The notes under the pieces: model-generated
What the model was told of the DNA's origin: nothing
Seen by the model: only the letters and a program-made list of their open reading frames with translations
The model's database searches: none
Position numbers and translations under genes: made by a program
Shown here: positions 43,238-57,990 of the stretch, one piece after another
How the letters are laid out: every line of letters starts with the position of its first letter
Position numbering within the stretch: the stretch's first letter is position 1
NCBI GenBank assembly: GCA_034766995.1
Contig: CM068313.1
Coordinates: 28,539,325-28,603,324, forward strand
DNA from: Acanthacorydalis orientalis
Lineage: Eukaryota; Arthropoda; Insecta; Megaloptera; Corydalidae
DNA length: 64,000 bases
Direction: 5' to 3'

Positions 43238-43313
43238 TACACATACATTTATGTACAAGGGTTTATATTCTATAAAATGTACCTGAAATGGAAACCATGT
43301 ATGAATTAAGGTG

Positions 43314-43492
43314 GCTCCACACATTCAGGTATTCACCGAAGGGTTTACCAAGTCTCACTATACACAGATGTTCATTCCCTTTGATTCAGGACAAAATACC
43401 GACACCAGATGGGTACAGCAAATACCAAACATTCGCTTTACACACCTCCATCCACGTATTCTGCGTAATGCGAATAGCCGAATGTGTGGAGC
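43314..43492. mobile_element. Short inverted-repeat element (MITE candidate) downstream of the Gab/DOS gene
   Basis: A 21-base terminal inverted repeat matches at 19 positions: GCTCCACACATTCAGG... at 43314-43334 and its reverse complement at 43472-43492, enclosing about 179 bases. The interior is much less AT-rich than the flanks and has no convincing coding capacity, although short open frames of about 70 codons run through it. Target duplication is not clear. It lies between the Gab/DOS gene and TTC36. Confidence 0.5.
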
Positions 43493-44336
43493 TATCTATA
43501 TTCATATGATAGATCGTAAATCATAATTTATGAACAAGTATTCTATTAATCACTGTTAGTATGTGAATAAACAAAAGAAATCTATATGTACACAGATGCA
43601 TGTGTGTGTGTGGGGTGTGTATATATATATATACGTCATACACACACGTATGTATATATGTATATATATACTTACATACATATATATATACACACATGTA
43701 CATACATATCCATCTGTTTGTGTGTGATATTACATATGTCTAAACACAACGGTATATACTGATATTTCAAAAAATTTAATCGTCATATTAAATTACAATT
43801 TATATATATATTAATGCATATAAACAAAAAAAATCATTTAATTCAAAAAATTTTTAGTTCTACATGAAAAAATATATTTGCATTTTAAAAATCAATTTAT
43901 TTCAAATGTGGCTTTTTAATTTTTTCATGATAGTCAGTAAAGATTAACATTTAAGTATATGCAATTTTAAATCAATATATTTGTTTTCTTTTTAAATTAT
44001 GTATATAAATGTTGATCAATTACTTTATATAGTGAGTGAAATATATTTACATTTTATATAATTATTCGGATTTGTTATAAATTAAAAGTGTTTAATAATT
44101 ATTATGGTTTTCATATAAATCTGTAATGAAAAAAAATAAAAAATACGAATTTTTATGCATTTTTTTATTACTTAAATAAAAAAATATATCCCGTTTTAAA
44201 TTTTACTTGATATATATTTGTTTATGCAGAAATGTCAAATGTCGTTTTTCCAAAGAATTTACTAATTTGCATGTATCCAAGGATGATTGGTCTCGTCTAA
44301 AGTCTGTTCATTTTTGTTATTCCCACAACAGAAACA

Positions 44337-44412
<76 letters not shown>

Positions 44413-45239
44413 CTTATATATTTATATATTCTAAAAAAATACCACGTTATATGTTTATATTTTTATATTCTCTTTTGTTCGAAAAATCTATATTTTCTGC
44501 TTGTTTTTTTTTGAGTTCTTTATAATTTTTTTTGTACGAAGCTAAAAAAATGTGAAATTCTCTGAAATTTGCGTTTCTGTCGGTGGAACGGTCTGTATTC
44601 AAATATTAATTCCAATTGCTCAGTTAAGTTTGTGTCTTTTTGTATGCTTTTTAAGGTAAAAATTTGAACTTTATAATTTTCATCCGCGTTCATTCTCCAA
44701 ACTGATTTGGTTTAGCTCAATGCCATTGCAACCAAATCTGCTTCATCGCCTCTTTTTCGACCAGTAATTCTTAATACCTTTGGTAGTCATCAAAAATGTA
44801 TGCTTTTAGCAATTAAGCTATACGGCCAGAGTCAATACGGTGTTCCGTAAAAAATAATAGAAAATTGAAAAATTGCATTTAACATTATATGTACTTGGGC
44901 TTTCCTTATAAAAGGGTTAAAACACCGTGTTGTACGAGGATTTCCGTAATTTTCAAACATTTTAAAGCGAAATCATGTAGAAGTACCGTATCATACAAAG
45001 GTTACCTGTATATATAGATAAAGTATCTCCTGCCGGTATACTAATGCAAACGATAATGTTTTCCAAGTATGTAAAGAAGTATTTCAATGTTTTATGACGA
45101 AACGTTTTCACCAATCAGAGATGATTATATCAATGTTAACTAATACTTGATAACAACACGATCACGTATTGTTTCTGTTTTATGTGCGGGAATACAATTT
45201 TTGTAATATAAGCCAAGTATAGTTTTCTGATGATACACA

Positions 45240-46343
<1,104 letters not shown>

Positions 46344-46761
46344 TTAATTTTTTTTTTAAATACAAAATGTTATAAATATCACTGACCGGATTTCCTCTTT
46401 ATGGGATGAGTTTATTTTTATAGAGGGACCTAATCTCCAACATTAACCTTCTTTGTCCTTTCAATTAACCATTTTTTCTCTCCTGTTAAGTTAAATTATG
46501 TATGAAATACATCACTTCATTCAATGAAGATAGCACCACTGGCATGTAACTAGTAGATACTATGTTTAAATAATACATATAAATCAGAACTTTTGTAGTA
46601 TTAACTATACAAATTTAGTTAAGTTACATACATGGTATTTTTTTTTAAAAGTGAACTTAAATTGTTGGCCATAAAGTATTTGAATAAAAAATATCAATAT
46701 AAAATATCAATATAAAAAAATGGATGAAGATACTGTGTTTTAATTTGAAAAGTTAGTATGT

Positions 46762-46842
<81 letters not shown>

Positions 46843-48496
46843 GCATATGTATGTATGCATGATGCATAAATTAATAGAAAAATTTTGAGAGTAAGTTTTT
46901 GTTGTACAAAAAATATTTTTATGAATTCTCTTTAAAATAATACAAACATGATTCATTCAATTGAATATATATTGCTTTCAGAAACAATGTTGCAAATATT
47001 ATTTTATTTTTAATTATACTATCTCATAGATTATTCCACTATCATCAGGTTTTCAATTTTATTTAATAAAAAAGTTAACAAGATTAGGGAATATAGATTT
47101 ACTATCACAGTAGTTTTATTTTATGTTAATACTACATAAAAGAAAACAATGTGTGAAAATACTTTGTCAGTACATTGATATCATTTACCACTTCATATAC
47201 ATGAAAGTGATTTTTTTAACTTTTTTTTTAATCTTGTATGTAAAAATCCACATTTCTAGTCACTGTCCTATTGACAGTGATGAGTACCTATGGTGATGAG
47301 AAATATTTGCTTTACCAGCTCATGTGTTTCAAGTTTAATTCATTAAGTTTCATTCTTAAGTATTTTTTATATTTAAATATATTGTATTGTAAAATCCAAT
47401 AAAAAGTTTTTTCTTTCTATTTTTACAATAATTTTGACAGGCTATATACTAGTTTACTAATAAAAATGTTGATTGATTATTTTACTACTTGATATAATAT
47501 CAAACTACTTGAACAATTTTCAAAGATCAAATGATTTACTTGAACGAATAAAAGTGTTAAAAACAAACCTTTTCTTAAACATAAACTGAAGGAAACATCT
47601 TTTATTGAAATAAAATATCACAGATGAACCATTGAACAGAGTATATTTTTTATCAGCATGCTTTTATAACAATTTACATATTTGTCAGAAATTATATTAA
47701 AATTAAATTTATTTAAAAATTAAAACCCCAAAAACACGATCTTAAATTGAGTAAAAAATAAATAAAATATGAACTAAGATATTTTAACACATTTTAATTT
47801 TCATAAAATGAACTAATAATCACCTTTTCTTAAAAATTTAGAGTATTTTAATTATTTGTAAAATAAATACTTTCCATATACTTATTCTTAGTTTACATTA
47901 ATTTATATATATATATATATGACTTTGATATTTGTTATTTCTTAATACAAAGGTAAATCTGAAAAAATATTTTCATACATAAAATATTAAATTGCATACA
48001 TCTCATTTAATTTCATTTGTTCTAATTATAACATTTGTTTAATGAATGCTTTACCAATATTAAATAAATAATAGCAACATATAATATTTAACGTTTTTTT
48101 TTCAAATTCCAATCATAACATAACATTTATATTCTAAAAATTTACAATTTTTTTTTATACAAAAAGTTATATTAAATCACTGATTTACAGTAAATAATGT
48201 ATAAATTGACATGAATATTTTTAACATTATTTTCATATAATTATTTCTACAATAAAAAATTATATAAATAATGATTTTATATACAATTTTACAAATACTA
48301 TTTATTTTCTGCTTCATTAATATTTTCAAACAAATATGAATGTTACACCTATTTAGCAAATTAGTTTTGATTCTCCTATATTTCAAATAATATTTAAATG
48401 TAATAATAATCAAATTATCAAGTAAATAAGTTTATTGTAATGTATAATGTACATTTATTTTTTTAAGAAAGGAAATGGGATACAAACAGTACATCT

Positions 48497-48533
<37 letters not shown>

Positions 48534-50151
48534 TACATACACGTACATATTAATAATAAATTCAAAATTACATATGTACACACACATACATGTTTATTGA
48601 AATGAATTCTTATAAATAATAAATATATTGTATTGTCGGACAAAAAAATGATAATCAAGTATTACGTTGATATTATTTATTTAAATTATATTACATTCTT
48701 ATTTTGGTAATTAGAATTAATTTCATTTATGAATATTTTAAAATGGAATAACTAATGTAATTATATATATATATATATATATGTAGGCATGTATATGAAT
48801 TAATTCTTAGCAGTTATTACTAAAAACTAAATCCATGAGAAAGGTAGTAATTTTTATAGATATATTTTCATATACTTACTAATAAAATTAATTTTAAGAA
48901 AGCACCATTTAATATTCAAGTACTTATGAAATCATTCTCAAAATTTGAGAGGTAAATTAAAAAAAATGAATATACACATATACATGCATATATATTTCAG
49001 AACCATATCTTCTAAATGACATTAATGTTTAATAAAAATAGTACTCTAAGATGCAAAACAATAAATCAATATGTTATTCTACAATATATAATTTCAATAT
49101 ATGTATTTATAATTGTATTTAATTTTATCATACCTGTACTGCAAAAAAAAAACATAAAACACATGTATACATTTAACTGTATATACATGCTTCTATATTT
49201 ACAGACCCACACACACAGGCACAAAATGCATGGAATGTTTGTACACTTAAATGCAATAGTAAATAAACTGTGGATTATTAAAAATATTTTTTTCCTTAAT
49301 ATTCTATGTAAATATATGTTACAAGTTTAAATACACTGTCTAAAATTAAAGCATTTATTGCAAACCAAGAAAATGTTTTGCAATTGGAATTTCTATTTTA
49401 ATATTTTTAATTAGACAAAAGTATTAATGAAAATAAGAGCACATGTATTTACATAGTTAATAAAATATAATAAATGCTTCTATTTGATACAGTTTATTAA
49501 ATATGTAAATCATATTTTTATCATTATTGTGTATACACAAATACTCTATACATACTATTTTAAAATCATTAACATTTATTAAATAATTATGTATGGAGTT
49601 GTGAAATGCTATAAACATGAAGTTTAAAAATATGGCTTTCTTGTAAATACATTATATATGTATTTGCATTACTTGAGTTATAAAAATTACTTTAGCAAGT
49701 TTCAATTTCAAACATATACATGAATTATACTAAAGATTATAATAATAACAATTCCATGTAACTATTTTATAGTAATTATTGAATTTTAGGTAGAAAATAA
49801 TTTGTTTTATTTCCATTTTACCAGAAAAAAAACAATGCATAGTTTTCTATTATAATTATTATTAAATGACAGCATAAATGTTTATTAAAAATTTCATTGT
49901 TTTAATACTACATCGTGCATGTATGCAGGTATGTGCATGTGTGTGTGTGTGTATATACATAAATAAATATATAATTACCAATATTATTAAGGCATAATGG
50001 AGGAAATGGATTACATAAAAGAAAACATCATTTATAGTGAAAAAAGAAATATTTTTCAATAATTCATTGTTTTATTGTATGTTGTATACATCATCCATTA
50101 AATTAGTGTGCTGAAAATGGCAGAATGTATTTGCCTTACTTGATTGACCTG
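46344..50151. other. Intergenic region between TTC36 and Sec62
   Basis: It contains the TTC36 3' end (AATAAA at 46683-46688, 340 bases after the stop), a (TA)n array at 46766-46841, and smaller TA and CA/TG runs at 47907-47920, 48498-48530, 48763-48782 and 49936-49955. No gene is supported. The last 100 bases are likely 3' UTR of Sec62, which reads leftwards. Confidence 0.55.
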
Positions 50152-52836
50152 TTAAGAAGTTGATTCTAAATCATCTTTATCTAGCATTTCAAAATCACGT
50201 CCTGTGGATGACCGCTGACTTGATTCGCTTTCACTTTCTGAATTTCTTGGTTCATTTGATTTATTACTTCCTTGAATATTTTCATTAGTCACTAAAGAAT
50301 CATTTGACCTAGAACAGGGATTCGTTTTAAATTATATACATACATATGTGCATATGCAGGTTGTGTCTATGTATGTACATTTATGTATGTGTGTATATAT
50401 ATATATAATGTAGAAAAATAACAAAATGAAAATATAAATACACAATAAAATTTAAATTAGTAATTATTATATTAACATAAATACTTACTCATAGGTGAAA
50501 GTCTATTTCATTTATGAGAAAATATTTTATTAAGTATGTTTTAATTTACTTAAAATGGTTTTGTAATACTTTTCTACATATTTTAATCTATTTCAAGTGC
50601 AGTCTTTAATTGTATTTTATCACAAAAGAAACACTATAACTATACAAGATAAAACAAATATCAATATATAAACACTTAAAATATACAAAATCAGTCTGCT
50701 TTTTACAGAAGAAATATTTTATACTAATAATAATTAAAATTACACAGATAATATATATATATATATGTATGTACGCATATACGTATGTACCCATGTACGC
50801 GCGCACGCACGTACACACACTTATACATACACAGTATACTCACCAAAAGCATACATTCTGATTTAATAAAAAAAAAACTTTTCATTCATAACACTATTTA
50901 AAATTCATGTGGGTTCAATTATTATTTCATTTGTAATAATAGTATACATTTAAACATCTAATTTAAACTAGGTATTTATGAAAACAAAACAACAGCGCAA
51001 ATAGACATTATTCACTTGTTTTTTTAAATTTTACCTTTCAACATCCCATTTTAGCTCCTGGATACTTTAATAAGAATATTAAAAAAAAGAATTAATACTA
51101 ATTTAATAAACAGTTTTCTTTAATCAAAGCAAAACATTTACCTATCTTCATCTAAAGTGCTCTGTCTTGATAAATGCTCATCCTCATTTTTGGACAAATT
51201 AGTTTCAGACTTTTGTATTGTTACTTCTTCTTCAGCATCAGAATCTTTATCTTTCTTATTTTTCTTTTTTTTTGCATCTTTTGAATCAGTATCTCCTTTA
51301 TATTCATACTACAAACAATTAAAATAATCATATTAATCAAATAAGTATATTAATATTAAAAATTTACCTGATACAATGGCCAAAATGATGCAAAAAATCC
51401 TACATCTTCAGATAAATTAGGGAAAAGCCAAATATGATGCTTTCCAATTGTTAAAAACCATACTAGACAAAAAACAATTACTCGCAAAACTGCCAAAACT
51501 ATAATAAATACAAGAAAACCTGCAGCTGCAATACTCAGATAATATACTCCTTTCCTGTAAAAGAAAAAAATACATAGAGAGAAAACAACTAACTAAATCA
51601 ATGTAAGAACAAAAATATTAATATTAATAGCTTTCAGAGCATAAAATCAAAATTCTATAAAAATATATTAGTACAATTGGATAATTATTTATAAAACATA
51701 CCGTACAGTTGGAGGCCAAAGTGGAAATAAGCAAATACCAATTGCTCCTAGTACCAATAGAGCTCCGAAAAACCAATAATAAACAGGTACAGGATCATAC
51801 ATCCAAACATAAGCATCCATTCCATCCTCAAAAAATTGATCTGAATGCATTTCTAAACGAATTTTACGTTTACGTTTCTCTTTTTCCACCTTTAAAGATA
51901 AATTTAGAATTATAATATTTTAAATATAATATATAATATTTTTTTATTTTTATTTTATTACGGTAAACAAATGTGCATACAAATAAAATTATCACTAAAT
52001 AACTATGTTATATTTAAATGAATGCATATATTGATATTTATTTAATATTATATAATACATACTACTTTCTACTTATACAAATGAACACAAATATATACAC
52101 ATACACACACATATATACCTCATTTCTATTGCTTGTAAAAAAAACATATCTATGTTATGATGAATTTTAATGCAAAAAGAAATTTTAAAGTTTCGATGAA
52201 ATTAAAACAGTAAAAAAAATCTACAAAAATTAATTACATTGGGAAGTTATCTTACATTACTTTCAGATTTTCCCTCTATGTGACTACTTTCAGCATCAGT
52301 TCCTTTAATTTCATCTTTTTTCTTTTCTTCTGGTTCTTCCTTCTCTTTTTTCTTTTCTTTATCTTTTCGACGAGCTTTTAATTCTTGCTCAGATACAGGT
52401 ACTTTTTTTGCTCGGTGAAAGAATTTATTTCGAAGCATGAGATCTAAAAACTCAATTACTTTTATACGATTAGGAAATAATGGGACATCTCCTTCTTTAG
52501 AAGAATTTGCCCATTGAGATTCTAGAAGTGCATCAATTGCTTTAAAAGCTGAAAATAAAAACATTTTTAAATAAAAACTGGTTCGTAAAAATCTTTTTTA
52601 AATTTTCTCTGTAAAATGAAACACTAACCTGTAAAATACTCTACATTATGATTGAGAAATTTTGTTTTTTTTGTGGGAACATTTTTGCGCATCCATTTTG
52701 CCACTGCATACTCTTCTTTGGTGGGCTTCAAAATCTCTTCTGTACTGGAAGTGTATTCCTAATATACAAAATTACATGATATGTGTGTGGCGTGTGTTAA
52801 CGTGTATGTAATTATGTGTTTTACATACACACACAC

Positions 52837-52894
<58 letters not shown>

Positions 52895-53212
52895 ATGTAT
52901 ATATACACACACATATATATATATAACACAACACAAATGCATATTATGTAATATATTCAATGGAAAAATATTTTCTAACATTTAACATTACTCACACGAA
53001 AACACTAACAAGTATTTCAAAAATTCGAATAGCAACGTCATCTTATTATCAAGTAAATTAAAACAATTTTTATTAGTGACGTTCTTGAGTTAGATTAATA
53101 TCATACATTTTCACAATAAAATGTATGTTTACAAAAATTGAATTTGATGTTAAGCACTTTAATTTCAATTATTTACCTCTTTTCGTTTTCTAGTTTTCTT
53201 CTTTTCAGCCAT
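50152..53212 (-). CDS. Sec62: Translocation protein Sec62
   Basis: Eight minus-strand exons join in phase to 395 residues: 53177-53212, 52629-52758, 52256-52548, 51702-51889, 51368-51554, 51142-51308, 51035-51064, 50152-50308. Sec62 is an ER-membrane subunit that works with Sec61 and Sec63 in post-translational import of short secretory proteins. The N-terminus is basic (MAEKKKTRKRKE). The cytosolic domain carries WMRKNVPTKKT and IKVIEFLDLMLRNKFFHRA, followed by a long charged K/E-rich stretch. Two membrane segments lie at about residues 190-212 (YYWFFGALLVLGAIGICLF) and 220-250, separated by a short WPPTVRKG turn. The acidic, Ser-rich C-terminal tail ends with FEML at about 383-386 inside an acidic context, resembling the LC3-interacting motif of mammalian SEC62. 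Length is essentially that of the human protein (399). It lies head-to-head with MED10, 1.5 kb away. Confidence 0.95.
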
Positions 53213-54725
53213 ATTTTCTATTTTACTGTCACGTTAATTTAATGACGTCTATCTTAAAAGTATTACTCGTGCAGTGGTTTTCAAACAGTGGATTAGAAAC
53301 CAATAAAAATATTTTTATAAACAATTAAAGTCTAACAATATACTTCCTTTTTAATAAGCATAATAATTTGTATAAATTATTTTTAGAAGATGAATAGTAA
53401 AAAATGAAGAGTTTAACTATAGATAAAGTATCTAAAGATCAAAGAATACACCACCGAAAACACTTTTTTGAAACGTCTAAAAATTAATCATAGACGTTGA
53501 ATCAATTTTGTACAATTTTGCAATCTCTCCATTGCCCAACTGTATGCATATTTTGGACGATATCTTAAAATTGTCGGAAAATATTTCAAAAGGCCAAGAT
53601 GCATTCAAATGAGAAAATAGCGAGGTGAAACAATCAGCTTAAACGTCATTCGAAAGATAAAAGAATGAAACCATAGTACACATATTATTGAAATGCCCAA
53701 AAATGAATTATGTCCATAGGTTAATTTTAGAAAATGTTTAATTTTACATTGGCATCAATATGACTGTCGGAACTGTTTGGATGATATCTTAAAATCCACG
53801 GGAGGTTTATCAATCATCCAAATGGCGTTCGTAAGAATAGAATACACCACCGTATAGAAATTGCATAAGGCACAGATGACAATATACATGCATACATTCA
53901 AACATAAATAACATAAAGAGAATTATTATTAATAATGGTCTTTTTGTTAGTTAGTGACCGAACGTATATTTTTAAAAGCCGAAACCAGAACGAAACCGAA
54001 ACTTGAAAAATTTCTTTGAAAGAAACCATAACGGAAACGAAACAAACAACAAAACCGAAACTCAAACGTTATTTTAATTCGATTTCAATCCTTGACCTCT
54101 ACTGTGTTTCGTAATTATATACACATAATTTTGTAAAAGTTTAAATAAAATTGTATGCTAATCTCAATTAATGATATTTTTAGTATAAAATTTCAGTTTT
54201 AATTAACTAAAATATTTCAATTATATACAACAATAAGCAAACAAAACGTCACCTCAATTTTTAAATCTTGTGATTTTGTCATGTGACATATATAGTTGTA
54301 ATTATTGACAACTTAAATTAACTTTTTTTAAAAAAAACAATTACGGTAATTCATTGGCAAATGTATTAAAGTAAATTAAAATCAGTAATGTTTAAATATA
54401 TTTGTTTAATAAATTAAATTATAAAATTGACACATATAGTTGAAATTAATAATTATTTTATTTTATAAAAGTATGTAATGAAACATACAAAGCATAATAT
54501 AGCATAGAGATATAAGTGCCATCTGTCCTCTGCCCGCGCATTTAATACCAACGACCACTACTTACCATAGAGTCTGTCATACCATAGATTTTTAACCTGT
54601 ACTTGTCATCTACAGAGAATGTTTCTATGGTTACCACACTGAGTAGTATTTATTTATGGAACTATTAAATAATTGTTGACATCTGTATTGTTGATGTAGT
54701 GTGAGAATTACATTTTTAATTAAAA
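53213..54725. other. Divergent upstream region of Sec62 and MED10
   Basis: This 1.5 kb separates two genes transcribed outwards. It contains a TGACGTC site (53243-53249) close to the Sec62 start, a pair of imperfect direct repeats (around 53,540-53,610 and 53,780-53,835), and a less AT-rich patch at 54,510-54,660 near the MED10 start with CCATAG/CTATGG inverted arms. No gene is supported. Confidence 0.5.
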
Positions 54726-55366
54726 ATGGCATCTTCTTTGGAAAATTTGGAAACACAATTGGAAATGTTCATTGAAAACGTTCGACAAATACGAATAATA
54801 GTTAGTGACTTTCAGCCTCAAGGACAAAATGTTCTTAATCAGAAAATGTATGTCTAAAAGAATACAGTAAACTAAATAATAAATATCTTAAATTATTTTT
54901 GCCCGAAACATAATTTCATTTATTATTATAATTTTAAAATGATCAATAAAAGAGTTTAAATGTACTGAAATAAGATATTGAACATATAACCAATTTGTTT
55001 ATTAGCTAATTTTATTCCAGACAATCTCTCGTTCATGGATTACAGGAAGTAGATAAATTAAAGTCACAGGTACAGGATGTTCATGTACCACTGGAAGTAT
55101 TTGAGTAAGTTTATAGTGTATTTATATTTTATGGAATTAATTTTGTAGACAGTAAACTTTCTTTTATCTGTTATAGTTATATAGACCAAGGTCGAAATCC
55201 TCAGTTATATACGAAAGATTGTATTGAAAAAGCATTAGCGAAGAATGAACAAGTTAAAGGTAAAATAGATGCTTATCGAAAGTTCAAAGCAAATATGCTT
55301 TTGGAATTGAGTCGTACTTTTCCAAATGAATTAAATAAATATCGAGCCATAAGAGGAGATGAATAA
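54726..55366 (+). CDS. MED10: Mediator complex subunit 10 (MED10/Nut2)
   Basis: Three exons join in phase to 131 residues: 54726-54847, 55021-55104, 55177-55366. MED10 is a subunit of the Mediator middle module, which bridges transcription factors and RNA polymerase II in the nucleus. Visible family hallmarks are the N-terminal helix LENLETQLEMFIENVRQI, the block IQSLVHGLQEVDKLKSQ, VPLEVFDYIDQGRNPQLYTK, and the C-terminal FKANMLLELSRTFPNELNKY. Length is almost the same as the human protein (135). The start is the first ATG after a stretch with no open frame, and gives the expected MA-x-LENLE beginning. The upstream 1.5 kb is shared with Sec62 in divergent orientation, but it is too long to call a bidirectional promoter with confidence. 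Confidence 0.96.
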
Positions 55367-56097
55367 CAGTAGATAGAATTATATATTTATTATATAAATG
55401 TATTGTACATATTTAACATTTTCATTAAACTTTTTTTAAATATATTAATTGTTTATATGATGTATATACATTTTGTTAAACTCTTACTTAAATTATATTA
55501 TTGTAGTATGTATTACATTCGAACTTAAGTTTTTTGGTAATATGTGAAAATTTATATAAGCTAAATTTATTTTATTTAATACCAATGTATATGTAATTAG
55601 AAGTGGTACTGTGTCCATCTTGGGCTTCAATAATTGAACATTTAGATTTTATTTTGTTACATATACATAAGATGTTTATTATTGGAATGCATAGACTATG
55701 CATTCCATTTTCATTATTTTATCTTATCGACAAATCATGTTTGAAAGACCTTTATATGATAGTGTACACATGGACAGTTCCAATTTTTTTGATACAATTT
55801 TAAAAGAACCATTGAAATTATCAATAGTGTATTCTCTACGAGGTTTCAATTTACTCAGATTCAAAATATTAATCTGAAAAAATGAGTAAACTTAAGACAA
55901 ATTAGTTCTCTTGCATTTGATATTTTGTATATATTATGTACGTTATAAATTTTTTTTCTTTTGATCGCCATTAGAAAGAATATTTTTAATTAACGTACTT
56001 AATTTATATGAGCATCTTAAAGTATGTGAATTTCTAATTCTCAGGAATGTAGACCATGCACGATAATTTTTTCTCTGTGTAGAATATCTGTACACAC

Positions 56098-56175
<78 letters not shown>

Positions 56176-56562
56176 GTATATTAAAATAGTTAGGGTTATT
56201 ACGTTTCTTAGTAGTTTTAGAATATCTTGGCGGGAAACTAGGTTGACATAACCGTACTTTTTTGTATATCAGTCGAATAAGTAGGGTGTTGACAATACTG
56301 GAGAAATAGATCTTTATTTTTATTTTAACAAGAAACATTAGAAGTAAACTGTGGTGTTTAATGTATTAAATATAAGATTCACATTTTAATTATCACTGAT
56401 CATTATCTTTGCAAAAATTAAGTAATTTGGTTTGTGTGCTTCAAATACTCTTCAGTGAATGATTCTGCTTGCAATAGTATAGTTGCTTTTAGTTGTTTAA
56501 ACTAGTTACAGTTATTGAAAACTTTTAGATAAAATCAATTATTTGAAAATTATATAATAGGA
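55367..56562. other. Intergenic region between MED10 and geminin
   Basis: It holds the 3' UTR of MED10, a (TA)n array at 56099-56172, and the geminin upstream region. The open frame at 55603-55803 is not supported by any similarity. Confidence 0.5.
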
Positions 56563-57341
56563 ATGATGAAAACTGGAACCGGTAAAATTGTTGTTAAAAT
56601 TCCTTCTGCAGAACAACAAGTAAGTAAAGTAATATTTTTTTACTGTAAAAGTTTAAACACTTCCACTAAACATTTTGAATTGTTTTTTTTTTGTATATAT
56701 AGGAGAATTTAAAAAATAGTCGCAAAACGCTAAAAGTACTTCAGCAGTCTGCTGAAAATAAGGAGAATCTAGTTGGAAGACCATTGGTAAATAAATATTC
56801 AGAAAAGTAAGTTTTGAGTTTCAAAACCCAAAGTATTATAATATTTAATATTCAAATAATCCAAATGAAATAATTTAAACAGTGAAGCAGAAAAACCAGA
56901 CTTAAAGAAAAAAAAACTTTGCAATAAAAGTGTTCAAACCGCAAAAGAACAGGATGTTATAATTAAAGATTTGACAACAGAAGGTAAAATTACTTTTTAT
57001 ATAGTATCTGTTTATTATAGTTTTTTATAAATGCTTTTTTTTTCAGAAGAACCAAGTGAACAGTATTGGAAAGTATTGGCAGAAAAACGACGCGAAGCAT
57101 TGGAAAATTCATTAAAAGAAAATGAAGAATTACATGAGCAAATAGATGTTTTGAAAGAAGAAAACAAAACGTGTAAAGAAATGCTTGAAGAAACTAAAAA
57201 TCTTGTTGAAGTATTAACGGTATAAAAAGATATTTATTCATCATATTTATAATACTGTCTATATTTGTTAATTATCACCCATGTGTATAAAAACATTTTT
57301 AAATATATTTTTATGTATAGTTATGTGATCTGTTGTATGTG

Positions 57342-57412
<71 letters not shown>

Positions 57413-57990
57413 ATGTATAATGTACATGCACATATATCTTCATAACCATAAAAATTAGTGTACATTCAAAAATTATGATTTTAAGAAATTTTTAAAATAG
57501 ATGAGTTCATAGGAATGTATAATTGCGGGATTGTTGACATATTTAATTTCAAATAATGTCACTATATAAATTAGTATAGCATTTGTACACTATAAAGGCA
57601 CATTTTTATACAAACTTTATAACACATCTTGTATCAGTAGTGTAAATTTACATTCAACAGTAGTTATATATATATATATATATATATTGGGCTGTAAATG
57701 TAAATTATATAAGAATCAATTCATAACAGGTGTAAACCATGTCTGTACAAGATGTGTTAAAAATAGATATACAATATTTGTAATCTTAACCATCAGTATA
57801 TAGAAATTTGAATTGAATATACATTAATCTTAAAAATAACAGTAACTTACAAGTTAAAAATATTACAAAGTTATATTTTAGATGTATATTGAATTTTTAG
57901 GAAATGTTGGAAGAAAAAGACACAAGTACAACAGAAACTGAAACTGCAGAAGAAGCGCTAGAAGAACCAGATAATGCTCATAAACATTAA
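56563..57990 (+). CDS. geminin: Geminin, DNA replication licensing inhibitor
   Basis: Five exons join in phase to 174 residues: 56563-56619, 56703-56806, 56883-56983, 57047-57219, 57901-57990. Geminin binds Cdt1 and blocks reloading of MCM helicase in S/G2; it also binds transcription regulators. The signature is [20 protein letters not shown] at about residues 88-107, then a leucine-zipper-like coiled coil ([20 protein letters not shown], continuing to VEVLTEMLEE), the Cdt1-binding and dimerisation region. The C-terminus is acidic ([16 protein letters not shown]). The N-terminal part is basic and poorly conserved. An APC/C destruction box of the form RxxLxxxxN is not obvious; the nearest candidate is [10 protein letters not shown] at about residues 25-34. 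Intron 4 (57220-57900) holds a (TA)n array. Two adjacent ATGs begin the frame, and the first was used. Confidence 0.93.

Larger units (their letters stand above)
42487..45239. other. Intergenic region between Gab/DOS and TTC36
   Basis: It holds the Gab/DOS 3' end, (TA)n arrays at about 42565-42602, 43169-43222 and 44340-44407, mixed (CA)/(TA) repeats at 43600-43700, and the inverted-repeat element at 43314-43492. The stretch 44,560-45,200 is somewhat less AT-rich and precedes TTC36; a TATAAAA-like sequence is at about 44908-44914, but its role is unproven. Confidence 0.55.

Noticed and set aside
43305..43308. TTAA next to the 43314 element as a piggyBac-type target site
   Set aside because: There is no matching TTAA at the right end, so the piggyBac assignment is not supported.
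43288..43526. Two plus-strand open frames of about 70 codons
   Set aside because: They cross the inverted-repeat element at 43314-43492, and their translations show no domain or homologue. The GC-richer composition explains the lack of stops.
55603..55803. 66-codon open frame downstream of MED10
   Set aside because: It lies in the likely MED10 3' UTR or spacer, has hydrophobic low-information sequence, and no homologue is recognised.
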